Shown in pieces: positions 17,372 to 25,993 of a DNA stretch of 64,000 nucleotides. The position numbers and the translations under genes are program-made. The stretch is from NCBI GenBank assembly GCA_029251525.1, contig JAQXDE010000016.1, positions 186,001 to 250,000 on the forward strand, in the 5' to 3' direction. Every line of letters begins with the position of its first letter. Position 1 is the stretch's first letter. Below the pieces are notes generated by a model, which saw only the letters and a list, made by a program, of their open reading frames with translations, had not been told where the DNA came from and searched no databases. Source of the DNA: Saprospiraceae bacterium (GTDB lineage Bacteria > Bacteroidota > Bacteroidia > Chitinophagales > Saprospiraceae).

Positions 17372-18598
17372 TTAAATTTTTTTTTCAACAATTTTCCATA
17401 TTTGTTCAACTCTTGCCCCCCAAGTATTTGAGTTAGCAACGTCCATACATTTTTGGATTTTTTCTGGTATCTGCTCAATGATAGCTTTGTCGATCAAATT
17501 TACAAATTGATCTTCACTTTTAGCAATATGAATAACATCTTTAAAAGCTCGAATGTCCTCAGAAAAGTTGGTTGCTATAACTGCTCGACCAGCCGCTAAG
17601 TATTCATTTATCTTTAAAGGGTAAATACTCTTAGTCAAAGTATTAAGTAAAAAGGGGATAATTGCTACATCTATGTACTGAAGATATGGAGGCAAATTTT
17701 GAATGTCTTTGCTTCCTGTAAAAATAATATTAGGCATTTTATCCATTCCTAAATCATAGACCTGATTGTTATTAATTGGTCCTACGAGCAATAAAGTTTT
17801 ATCAAAATGAACTTCCGCAATTTTTTTCATCAAAGGATAGTTCACTCTTAGGTCATCTAAGTTGCCAACAAAGCCAATGATCTTAGTATTTATGTTTTTT
17901 ATCTCTTCAGGTCTTTCAAATTTTTCAGTTAGAGTCTTTTCAAAAATATTAATGTCAGCTGCATTGTGAACGATATGAATTTCGTTGGCATCTTTTCTCC
18001 AAATATTTTTTAACTCTTGCGAAGTAACTATAGTCACATCAGAATTTTGAACTGCATTTCTTTCAAGGTCAAAACCATGTTTAGCAGTATAAGCATTTTG
18101 TGAAATATCATCGATACATTGGTAAATATTTAGGAGTGGATTAAATTCATTCTTTGGTAAAAAACCTGCATAAAAAGGGTTGTAGCAATTCATGAATATG
18201 TAATCTTTGATATTATTATCTTTTATTACTTTTTTTATTGTATTTAAAACTATTCGATTATTTCGAGTTCTTACTAAATTATAAATTTCTCCTTTGCCTA
18301 AAAAATTGACTGGAGGAACCATAGGTGGCAAGGCAGCAAGGAAATTGTCTTTATACAGGGTGTTTTTCAATTGTGGAGGATGTTCATAACGTAATCGATG
18401 CATGATTAAATCTGACATTCTTTCCTGGGTGATTTTCTCTCCATAGCGTGTAGCGAAGTCTCGGTAGGAGTAAGGCGGATTGATGTAAAATACTCGGTTG
18501 TTTTTGATGAATTCTTTGGAAATAGAAAATGAAACAGAGGAGTAAGGGTGATCCCATGGGAAAAGGCTGAAGTAAATTATGTCAATATCTTTTCGCAT
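17372..18598 (-). CDS. GT-B type glycosyltransferase (group 1, TuaH-like)
   Basis: 408 aa, no membrane segment. The N-terminal half (IDIIYFSLFPWDHPYSSVSFS, NRVFYINPP, LNIYQCIDDIS) and the C-terminal half (KIIGFVGNLDD, LLVGPINNN, then the donor-binding region SIYPLKINEYLAAGRAVIAT) follow the GT4-like GT-B fold and resemble TuaH-type transferases of exopolysaccharide loci. It should add a sugar from a nucleotide-sugar donor to a lipid-linked glycan in the cytoplasm. It is flanked by a flippase gene upstream and a 43-aa membrane protein 4 nt downstream. The sugar is unknown. Confidence 0.85.
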   Translation of the reverse strand: MRKDIDIIYFSLFPWDHPYSSVSFSISKEFIKNNRVFYINPPYSYRDFATRYGEKITQERMSDLIMHRLRYEHPPQLKNTLYKDNFLAALPPMVPPVNFLGKGEIYNLVRTRNNRIVLNTIKKVIKDNNIKDYIFMNCYNPFYAGFLPKNEFNPLLNIYQCIDDISQNAYTAKHGFDLERNAVQNSDVTIVTSQELKNIWRKDANEIHIVHNAADINIFEKTLTEKFERPEEIKNINTKIIGFVGNLDDLRVNYPLMKKIAEVHFDKTLLLVGPINNNQVYDLGMDKMPNIIFTGSKDIQNLPPYLQYIDVAIIPFLLNTLTKSIYPLKINEYLAAGRAVIATNFSEDIRAFKDVIHIAKSEDQFVNLIDKAIIEQIPEKIQKCMDVANSNTWGARVEQIWKIVEKKI

Positions 18599-18661
18599 TT
18601 TTTTTTAATTAGCTGGAAATAAATTATCGTATATCATTACTTAGCAATTAGTGTTATCAAC

Positions 18662-20005
18662 TTATTTTTTCTTTAAAAAATCCAGAATGGTTATCAATAA
18701 ATTTTTGTAAAACCAAGGGATTAGCGTGAATGGTTTCCATGGACGGACATGGTACCATTTATAGAAAAATGACATTTGAATTAGGAACATCAAAGCATAG
18801 GTTAAAAGTGTTCCATAAACGGCGCCCATCATTCCATATTCTTTTATTAAAAGGTAATTGAAGATTAAATTTAATATTAAACCTAAAATTACGAATCGAA
18901 AATTGATTTTAGGTTTGCCGATAGAATCCAATATAGTTCCAAATTGCAATGCAAAGGGAACAAATAAAGCAAAGAAAATAGTTACTCGCAATATTGGGAC
19001 AGAATCAAGATATTCTTCTCTTCCTAAAATGATAATCACTAATTCAGCGAAGAAATAAATAAAAAAAATTACTGGAATAATTAATCCAAGGATTGCTGCA
19101 ACTGATTTTTCGTAAACCTCACGAATACTGTCTTTATCCTGTTTAAGAGAATTTTTAGCATTTTGTGGAAATACAACTGCAGCAATTGATATCGCCGGGA
19201 TATCTACTAAGTTAGTTATTCGAATGGCGACTTCATAAATTGAAATTGCATCAACCCCAACCATTATTCCGACCATTGTTCGGTCTGTAAATTTATAAAC
19301 AATAGTACTTATGTTTGTACCAAAAGTAAATTTTCCAAAATGGAATAATTCCTTAACCCATTTCCAATCTATTGATTTGGAAAATATTAAATATTTTTTC
19401 ACAAAAAAATATCCAACGATGCTAGCTGCACTGGCTGCAAGAATTAAAAACAAGGACATCTCAAAAATATCAATTATTATCCCATTCCAGTAGTGATAAA
19501 ATATATAGATAAATAACATTCCCTTGTGAGTTAAACTCGACCAAAATGAACCTTTAAAATCAAGGTTAGCTTGTAAAATATAATTGAATTGTAAGTAGGG
19601 AAGTAAGGCAATAGTAGTCAAGCTGTAATAAAAAAACATTAATACTAACTCAGGATATTGAGGATAGAAATAAGCAGTAATAGGCTCTACAATTGTAAAA
19701 ATAAGTATAATAACAATAAGGGTGAGTGCCAATGCATTGAACAACGACGCTGTATTAATTTTAGGTTTTTCCTCCTCAGAGGAAGTTGTAAGGAATCGGA
19801 TAAGTCCATTTTGAATGAGTCCTGTTCGGCTTACTTCTATCACTGTAGCAAGTATTAAAAACTGGATCCATAATCCAAACTGTTCTTTTGAGACGATCCG
19901 CAAGAGCAGGAACATATTTCCAAAGCCAATGAATTGACCGAAAATTCGCTCTGAAATGGAATAACTTCCTGACTTGACCCAATAAGATTTTCCCCCTTTA
20001 CTCAT
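18662..20005 (-). CDS. Wzx-type polysaccharide flippase (MOP superfamily)
   Basis: 447 aa with about 12 hydrophobic segments. It begins with the RST-like GSYSISERIFGQFIGFGNMFLLLRIVSKEQFG, as in PST/Wzx transporters. Conserved-looking features include TDRTMVGIMVGVDAISIYEVA and LNLIFNYLLIKEYGMMGAVYGT. It would flip undecaprenyl-linked sugar repeats across the inner membrane. It sits between a chain-length/kinase-like gene (upstream, 81 nt) and a glycosyltransferase (downstream, 63 nt), all on the minus strand, as in Wzx/Wzy systems. No Wzy polymerase gene is present in the window. Confidence 0.87.
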   Translation of the reverse strand: MSKGGKSYWVKSGSYSISERIFGQFIGFGNMFLLLRIVSKEQFGLWIQFLILATVIEVSRTGLIQNGLIRFLTTSSEEEKPKINTASLFNALALTLIVIILIFTIVEPITAYFYPQYPELVLMFFYYSLTTIALLPYLQFNYILQANLDFKGSFWSSLTHKGMLFIYIFYHYWNGIIIDIFEMSLFLILAASAASIVGYFFVKKYLIFSKSIDWKWVKELFHFGKFTFGTNISTIVYKFTDRTMVGIMVGVDAISIYEVAIRITNLVDIPAISIAAVVFPQNAKNSLKQDKDSIREVYEKSVAAILGLIIPVIFFIYFFAELVIIILGREEYLDSVPILRVTIFFALFVPFALQFGTILDSIGKPKINFRFVILGLILNLIFNYLLIKEYGMMGAVYGTLLTYALMFLIQMSFFYKWYHVRPWKPFTLIPWFYKNLLITILDFLKKK

Positions 20006-20086
20006 TTGTTTATTAGTAACAAACTAAGAATTATAAATAAAAAGTGTGCTTAATAAGTCACTTTATACTTATCAATTCCAAGTAAA

Positions 20087-22309
20087 TTAATTCATATTTT
20101 TTAAATCAATTTTATTTAAAATTGAACCAAAATATTTATCATTAGTATTCAATAAATAATCAATTGACTCTTTATCTGCATCTTTAATCTCTGACTCTGC
20201 TGAGAAAACGGAAACAATTTTATCTACAAACCTAACCAACTCGCGAGTATCAGAATATTTATTTAGAGAAGGACCCTCTAAAAAGATGTAATCATAATTA
20301 TTTTTTAAATCACTAATGAAGTTTTGGAAATCTCTTCCTGTAAAAAACTCAGATGGGGAGTGGTTAGTTCCTCTATTTCCAATGATATCAACATTTTCCA
20401 AATTGAACATGTTTTTAATTTTTTTCGCTTCAAATTTACCAGCTAAATTATTTTCGCCGATCAAACGAGTATGCAAGAGGTTTTCTTGGATCTGTTTATT
20501 TGACATCCTTGTCAAAGTATTATTTTTAAAATTAGTATCTATTAACAGGATTTTTTTATTCTTCAATGTTAAGGCATACGCTAAAGTCAAAATTAGAAAT
20601 GTTTTCCCTTCGCCCTCTTTTGTACTTGTAATGAGGAAAGCTGAGGCATTGGATTCCTCAAATACATATCTTAACTTTCTCAGGGATTCTTTGAAGGTTT
20701 CTAAGTTAGTATTTGTCGAAAAAGATGCAAATAATTTCTTTAAGTCTAGATTATTGTCTTTTACTTTGTTAAGAGATCCTAGTAAATGTAATTTGGTAAA
20801 TTTGCTAAACTGATTTGGTGTATTCAAACTCAAATCAAATAATGCTAACAACAATAATAATACAGTTGTTAATGAGCCTGTTACTAAACCAGCAAAACCT
20901 GCTAGTAAATATTTATGATTAGGAATAGGCTCCTCTGGTCTATCCGCCCAATCTAAAGGTTCTAATTTAAAAGAGGATGAAATTGTTTTAAATTTAGATT
21001 CGTTTACTCGATCCAATGTACTTTTGTACTCTTTTCTTGCAATTTCAATTTGATCATCTAAACCTTTAGTGTAGGCTTCAGCATTTATATATGCGTTTTT
21101 CTTTCCCTTTAATTTATTTAACTCATTATTTATGGATTTAATAGTTTCTTGAGCCAGTGTCAATTCTGATTCAGCAGTAACTCTCTTAGAGAGAAATTCA
21201 TCATCCTGATCCATCGTGCCAGGATCATCTTTACTTTCACTTTTGGCAATTCTCTTGATTTGTTGATCTCTTGCTACTTTTGTTAATTCAATTTGACTTT
21301 TAAGACTTTTATCTTGTTGGCCTGAAGAAATATACTCGTCATTTAATCTTTTAATTCTTGCATCAAGGTTTACTATTGCTTTTGAGCTTAAAATATTACC
21401 TGATTTCTTTTCTAGTTTGTATCTATCATTATCATTTAGGTATGATCCCAAATTCTTTATAATAGTTCTATTGGCATTTACTTTCCTATTTGCTTCTTCT
21501 AGTTCGCCTTCTAGTTTTCCAATTTGATCAAGTGTTTCCTCAGACTGAACAGATATATTTAAGATCCCTTTTCCTGATTTATAATTTTCCAATTCCTTTT
21601 CAAGACTTCGAAGTTTTTTGCCTCTGGATTTGGCTAATTTATCATATTCATAATAGGTTTCTAAATCTCCTTTGCTTTGGGCAAGTTGATGGTAAGGTTT
21701 AAGTATTTTGCAAAATTGATTAACTGAAAAGGAGCACGCTGTAGGATTTTTATCAACATACTTAATTTCTAGTGCATCTGTTTCTCCATCTCTTTTTACA
21801 TAGAACTTTTCTTTTTTTAAAAAATCAACATCATACCCATAAGCCTTTGCCACTTTCCTATAAATACGATCAGCTTCTTCATCTAAGGCACTATTTAATG
21901 TATCAATTCGACCTTGTAAAACTCTAGCAAGTGCTTCTAAATCAGATTGAGAATAACCAAGCTTTTTTGTATTAATTGTTTTGAAGGGCGGATCATTACT
22001 TGTTGAATCTGCTAGTATATCATGAATTAATAATTCATAACTTAAAAATCGTGTCGTTTTGTTTGTTGTGATAAAACTGATGAGGTTGGCAAAACTAATC
22101 TCCACTTGCATTTTTTGAATAAATGGACTGTTTTCATTTACGTTGATTCCTGTAAATTCAACAATTCCAGTAGGAATGGAGGCTTTAGCGTCATACATTT
22201 CAGGTTGTCTGTCAACAAAATAAAAGGTGGCAAAGGCGGTAATAAACATCGGGAAAATGATGAGCCACTTTCGCTTTTTTATAATATTAAAAAAGTATTG
22301 AATATCCAT
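20087..22309 (-). CDS. Wzz/Wzc-like chain-length protein fused to a degenerate BY-kinase domain
   Basis: 740 aa. Membrane helix 1 (about 15-32), a long periplasmic coiled coil (about 220-440), then helix 2 (about 467-492) after the Pro-rich EEPIPNHKYLLAG motif form a Wzz domain. A cytoplasmic P-loop domain follows: Walker A TSTKEGEGKT (561-570), A' region ILLIDTNFK (587-595, Asn where the family has Asp) and Walker B YDYIFLEGP (673-681, Glu where Asp is usual). The C-terminus lacks the Tyr cluster that is autophosphorylated in Wzc/CpsD. It therefore looks like a polysaccharide copolymerase with weakened or lost tyrosine-kinase activity. It is the first gene of the polysaccharide block. Confidence 0.85.
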   Translation of the reverse strand: MDIQYFFNIIKKRKWLIIFPMFITAFATFYFVDRQPEMYDAKASIPTGIVEFTGINVNENSPFIQKMQVEISFANLISFITTNKTTRFLSYELLIHDILADSTSNDPPFKTINTKKLGYSQSDLEALARVLQGRIDTLNSALDEEADRIYRKVAKAYGYDVDFLKKEKFYVKRDGETDALEIKYVDKNPTACSFSVNQFCKILKPYHQLAQSKGDLETYYEYDKLAKSRGKKLRSLEKELENYKSGKGILNISVQSEETLDQIGKLEGELEEANRKVNANRTIIKNLGSYLNDNDRYKLEKKSGNILSSKAIVNLDARIKRLNDEYISSGQQDKSLKSQIELTKVARDQQIKRIAKSESKDDPGTMDQDDEFLSKRVTAESELTLAQETIKSINNELNKLKGKKNAYINAEAYTKGLDDQIEIARKEYKSTLDRVNESKFKTISSSFKLEPLDWADRPEEPIPNHKYLLAGFAGLVTGSLTTVLLLLLALFDLSLNTPNQFSKFTKLHLLGSLNKVKDNNLDLKKLFASFSTNTNLETFKESLRKLRYVFEESNASAFLITSTKEGEGKTFLILTLAYALTLKNKKILLIDTNFKNNTLTRMSNKQIQENLLHTRLIGENNLAGKFEAKKIKNMFNLENVDIIGNRGTNHSPSEFFTGRDFQNFISDLKNNYDYIFLEGPSLNKYSDTRELVRFVDKIVSVFSAESEIKDADKESIDYLLNTNDKYFGSILNKIDLKNMN

Positions 22310-22575
22310 TTTATTGTTTTTCTTGTATGTATGTTAAGGTTCCAAGGAAATAAAAGTAACTTTCTGACAGTAGTTAAGTTGAAGTAAGAGTAGGAAGGAA
22401 TTAATTTAATAAATCAATTTAGTACTGTAGAATATTACCCACAGATACCCAATTTCCTAGAAAAGATTAACACTCTTTTAATTATTCGCAATTTATAACC
22501 TAATTCATTGATAGTCAATAGTTTGAATTTTTTTTAATGAGTTTAAAAAAGAGGAGAATTTGATATTCTCGATTT

Positions 22576-23628
22576 TTATTGATTATGAAAAATTCTTAAG
22601 ATATCATTTCCAATTTCAAATTCTTCATTTTGTGAAACGGGGAGTTGGGGGGCAAGGATTCCTTTTTTTATTAGTTTATTTCCTTCAAAGATCCGAGCCT
22701 CGTGCCATAAATTTTGATTGATAAAAGATTGTAATAATTGAGCACCACCCTCTACAAGTAGGGTTCCTATTTTTTCTTGGTGCATTTTTTTTAAAAGGTT
22801 TACTAATAAAAAATCATCAAAAGGTATTTCAATTTGTGTGATATGAGTTTGGGAGAAGGTACGAGATATATTTTCAGTAATCTGCCAGGTTGGTAATCCA
22901 TCAGAAAAAATATGAAGATTTTCTGGTAGATCATTTTTTCGGTCTAAAACAATTCTTAAAGGGTTTTTACCAAAGTATAATCTATTGGTCAATTTAGGAT
23001 TGTCTTGACGAGCGGTATTTGTCCCGATCATGATAGCATTAATTTCACTTCTCCACTTATGAACTAAGGTTTTGGAAAACTGATTAGTAATCCAAATATT
23101 CTCATCTTTTCGTCCAATAAATCCATCTTTTGATTTAGCATACTTTAAAATAACAAAAGGAGTATTTCGTTCCACATAATTTGTTCGATATTTGACTAAT
23201 TCATTCCCTTTTTTTTCTAGAATCCCAGTAAGAACTTCTACGCCGTTTTGTCTTAGTAAATCTATTCCATTTCCAGAAACTTGCGGTGTTTTATCAATTG
23301 AGGAAATAATAACCTTTGGAATCTTCGATTTCAAAATAAGAGAGGTGCACGCTGGGGTTTTCCCAAAAAAATTACAAGGTTCAAGCGAAACATAAATTTC
23401 AGATTGAGTTAAATATTTTCGATCATCTGTTTTTATGTTATTAACGGCATTGACTTCTGCATGAGGCATTCCAAATCCTTTGAAAAATCCTTCTCCTATA
23501 ATTCTATCTTTAAAAACTATTACTGCGCCAACCATTGGATTGGGTACTGCTGATCCCTCTGCAAGTCTAGCTAAATCAAAAGCTCTTCGGATGAATAGTT
23601 CTTGTTTTTTTGAAAAAAATTGATTCAT
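22576..23628 (-). CDS. ribD: Bifunctional riboflavin biosynthesis protein RibD
   Basis: 350 aa. The N-terminal deaminase has PNPMVGAVIV and zinc-ligand motifs HAEVNA and SLEPCNFFGKTPACTSLI. The C-terminal reductase domain begins near RTNYVERNTPFVILKYAKSKDGFIG and includes EINAIMIGTNTARQDNPKLTNR and TLLVEGGAQLLQSFI. Together they perform the second and third steps of riboflavin synthesis: deamination, then side-chain reduction, of the pyrimidine intermediate. Monocistronic here; other rib genes are not in the window and no FMN riboswitch was recognised upstream. Confidence 0.93.
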   Translation of the reverse strand: MNQFFSKKQELFIRRAFDLARLAEGSAVPNPMVGAVIVFKDRIIGEGFFKGFGMPHAEVNAVNNIKTDDRKYLTQSEIYVSLEPCNFFGKTPACTSLILKSKIPKVIISSIDKTPQVSGNGIDLLRQNGVEVLTGILEKKGNELVKYRTNYVERNTPFVILKYAKSKDGFIGRKDENIWITNQFSKTLVHKWRSEINAIMIGTNTARQDNPKLTNRLYFGKNPLRIVLDRKNDLPENLHIFSDGLPTWQITENISRTFSQTHITQIEIPFDDFLLVNLLKKMHQEKIGTLLVEGGAQLLQSFINQNLWHEARIFEGNKLIKKGILAPQLPVSQNEEFEIGNDILRIFHNQ

Positions 23629-24060
23629 TTTGAATTAAAGGTTTTTATATTTAATTTCTAGAAACCAAAGTTAAATTAAACTAAGGACATTTTGTTTTTT
23701 AAATGAAATAATGTTTTTGTAAGAGTCTTGTTATTTATTTATATCTTTTAAAATTATATTGTTATATATTGGCTTTATATATCTAACAGTATATTTTCAT
23801 TTTTGGTGAACAAATGTAGGGAAATAATAATTTGTTGAAAATTATTTTTAACTTTACTTTATAACAATGAGAAAACATTTAATTATTTTAGTTTTTCTCT
23901 TGCTATTTAAAATTTAAAAAAAATAAAAATGATTAGTTTTGTAACAAAACACTTGCATTGTCGTTTTTATATTTTAACCCGGAAAGGTGTAATTTAATAC
24001 CTGAATTTTTTATATTAAAATCATTTTTCCATCTTTTCTTAATTCTTAAAATTTCAAAAA
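23629..24060. other. Intergenic region between ribD and HNH-AP2 gene
   Basis: 432 bp, very AT-rich, between divergent genes. It holds a TAnnTTTG-type element for ribD near 23666-23673. No reading frame is supported and no -33/-7 pair can be named for the plus-strand gene, which begins with a GTG codon. Confidence 0.45.
23666..23673 (-). promoter_or_regulatory. Candidate -7 element for ribD
   Basis: On the minus strand TAACTTTG matches TAnnTTTG and lies 37 nt upstream of the ribD start. No clear TTG -33 element is seen, so support is limited. Confidence 0.35.
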
Positions 24061-25182
24061 GTGGCTCATAAAATCAATCTTCGAAATTCAAGCGAAAAGG
24101 TTATTCTTGATGACAAAGGATACAAGTTTCTAATGACAGATAAATATCTAAGTGGAATAGATATAATCACAAGACTAAGAAAACATTCAAGTGGATGTGC
24201 TGTTTTTCAAAGAACTCAGAAACAGAAAAAGGGTGGTTATAAGACTGAAACAATATATCTACATAAATTAATCGCAGAAAAGTTCATTAAAAAAGGACGA
24301 TCTAAGACTAAAAAATTAGTAGGTGCATTGAATGGAAATAAATTAGATTGTCGAATTGATAATTTAGCTTTTCGTTCTCGTTCTACAGCTAGTAGGCAAA
24401 GAAAATCTAGTAGTAAGGCAGGATTTACTGGTGTCTACAAAGAAAGTACAAGGTTTCGTGCGGTGATTTCTAATAAAGGAAAATCTATTCATATTGGTAT
24501 GTTTGATACAGCCGTGGAAGCTGCTGATGCTTACAATAAGAAGTCAAGAGAATTTTATGGTGATGAAGGGAAAATAAATGTAATCCCACGAGCTGATTTA
24601 TCTGCTGCAAAGAAAGCAACAAGAGAAAAGGTTGCTGCGAAAAAAGCGGAAGCTAAAGCTAAAGCTGCAGCGAAGAAAGTAGCACCAAAGAAAGCTGTAG
24701 CAAAAAAAGCTGCACCTAAAAAAGCTGCAGCGAAGAAAGTAGCACCAAAGAAAGCTGTAGCCAAAAAGGTAGCACCAAAGAAAGCTGCAGCGAAGAAAGT
24801 AGCACCAAAGAAAGCTGTAGCAAAAAAAGCTGCACCTAAAAAAGCTGCACCTAAAAAAGCTGCACCTAAAAAAGCTGCAGCAAAGAAAGTAGCACCTAAA
24901 AAAGCTGCAGCGAAGAAAGCTGCACCTAAAAAAGCTGTAGCCAAAAAGGTAGCACCTAAAAAAGCTGTAGGAAAGAAAGCTGCACCTAAAAAAGCTGTAG
25001 CCAAAAAGGTAGCACCTAAAAAAGTTGCAGCGAAGAAAGCTGCACCTAAAAAAGCTGTAGCAAAGAAAGTAGCACCAAAGAAAGCTGTAGCCAAAAAGGT
25101 AGCACCTAAAAAAGTTGCAGCGAAGAAAGTTGCACCTAAAAAAGCTGTAGTAAAGAAAGTAGCACCAAAAAAGAAAAAGTAA
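24061..25182 (+). CDS. HNH-like/AP2 DNA-binding protein with histone-H1-like tail
   Basis: 373 aa from a GTG codon; no ATG lies between it and the upstream in-frame stop. Residues about 60-115 resemble an HNH homing-nuclease domain (YLHKLIAEKFI, then LVGALNGNKLDCRIDNLAF), but where nucleases have DHIDGN this protein reads GALNGN, so the catalytic His is lost. Residues about 120-173 match an AP2/ERF domain: GFTGVYKESTRFRAVISNKG and HIGMFDTAVEAADAYNK. From 183 to the end the chain is a Lys/Ala/Pro/Val repeat of decapeptide type (AAKKVAPKKA), like histone H1 or bacterial H1-like proteins. This predicts a DNA-binding nucleoid or regulatory protein derived from a homing endonuclease. A strong terminator follows. 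Confidence 0.7.
   Translation: MAHKINLRNSSEKVILDDKGYKFLMTDKYLSGIDIITRLRKHSSGCAVFQRTQKQKKGGYKTETIYLHKLIAEKFIKKGRSKTKKLVGALNGNKLDCRIDNLAFRSRSTASRQRKSSSKAGFTGVYKESTRFRAVISNKGKSIHIGMFDTAVEAADAYNKKSREFYGDEGKINVIPRADLSAAKKATREKVAAKKAEAKAKAAAKKVAPKKAVAKKAAPKKAAAKKVAPKKAVAKKVAPKKAAAKKVAPKKAVAKKAAPKKAAPKKAAPKKAAAKKVAPKKAAAKKAAPKKAVAKKVAPKKAVGKKAAPKKAVAKKVAPKKVAAKKAAPKKAVAKKVAPKKAVAKKVAPKKVAAKKVAPKKAVVKKVAPKKKK
24607..25179 (+). repeat. Coding 30-bp tandem repeats (Lys/Ala/Pro tail)
   Basis: About 19 copies of imperfect 30-bp units encode variants of KKxAPKKAxA. Units differ by synonymous changes (gca/gct, aaa/aag, cct/cca), so selection has kept the protein composition while the DNA has diverged. Such arrays can vary in copy number by slippage or recombination. 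Confidence 0.85.
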
Positions 25183-25216
25183 TTCATTTTTCTTTTTGAG
25201 AGATCATGTAAATATT

Positions 25217-25243
25217 AAAGGTGAAGCTTTTAGCTTCACCTTT
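25217..25243 (+). terminator. Terminator after the HNH-AP2 gene
   Basis: 12-bp perfect stem aaaggtgaagct/agcttcaccttt with a 3-nt loop, followed by TTT. It lies 34 nt after the stop at 25182. Confidence 0.85.
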
Positions 25244-25466
25244 TTTGTTTTAAATTAAATATGTCAATCTGGGGGGCTGAAATGATTTTTTAATTTATTT
25301 GATTTAAAATGAAGGGTATTTTGTTAAAAGGCTAATGCTTTTTTAGAGTAAAAAATTATACTCTTATAACTAAGTATTAATAAATTCCTTTTAATCACTT
25401 AATAAAACGGTATCTGTTTGATGTTTTTCTAACTTAACCTTTTTATTCATTAAATTATTTTGATCA

Positions 25467-25937
25467 ATGAGTATAACACAAAATAAAAAAGATTTTATGC
25501 ACAAAGATGTAATGGAACTTTTATCAAAGTTGAATTCAGATTCGTCCCCCGAATTTGGATTGATGACTGCTCAGCACATGGTAGAACATCTTTCTTGGAC
25601 TTTAAAAAGTTGTACCAAAAGAGTGGGAGAAGTGGAAAAGCCGCCAACAAAGGGACAAGTGGGATTTCAAAAATTTATTGAGAGAGGTGCTATCTTTCAA
25701 TACCGTCCCAGCGATAAAACTAAGGAGGATTTACCGGACTTAAAGTTCAAGGATTTAAAAAGTGCCATAGAACAAGTTGAAGTGGCAATAGAAAGATTTT
25801 ACGCTCATTATGAAGCAAATCCAACGTTTAAATGTTATAACAAATTCTTTGGCGAATTGGACTTTGATCAATTAGAGTTATTTAATTACAATCATTATAG
25901 GTATCATTTAGGGCAATTTGGCTTGCTTGAAAAATAG
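25467..25937 (+). CDS. DinB-like (DUF1569-type) four-helix protein
   Basis: 156 aa. His residues in MTAQHMVEHLSWTLK near residue 40 and in NHYRYHLGQFGL near the end fit the metal-binding pattern of DinB/DUF1569 proteins, which are helical bundles often with unknown reactions. No signal peptide. It sits 56 nt ahead of the acyl-CoA ligase gene on the same strand and may share its transcript. The assignment is at superfamily level only. Confidence 0.6.
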   Translation: MSITQNKKDFMHKDVMELLSKLNSDSSPEFGLMTAQHMVEHLSWTLKSCTKRVGEVEKPPTKGQVGFQKFIERGAIFQYRPSDKTKEDLPDLKFKDLKSAIEQVEVAIERFYAHYEANPTFKCYNKFFGELDFDQLELFNYNHYRYHLGQFGLLEK

Positions 25938-25993
25938 TATAAAATGGTTGGTTTCATTAGTGTTTTTGTATCTTAAGACAAAATTAATTTATA

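Noticed and set aside
17368-17478. Longer 80-codon version of the 43-aa membrane protein
   Set aside because: Its first 37 codons lie out of frame inside the glycosyltransferase gene; the shorter ATG start is more plausible.
24607-25179. Possible CRISPR-like array
   Set aside because: The repeats are contiguous, in-frame codon repeats with no spacers.
24555-25187. Long minus-strand frame opposite the histone-like tail
   Set aside because: It is the reverse-strand reading of a Lys/Ala/Pro repeat and yields only Phe/Ala/Gly-rich repeats; such frames are produced automatically by the plus-strand repeat.
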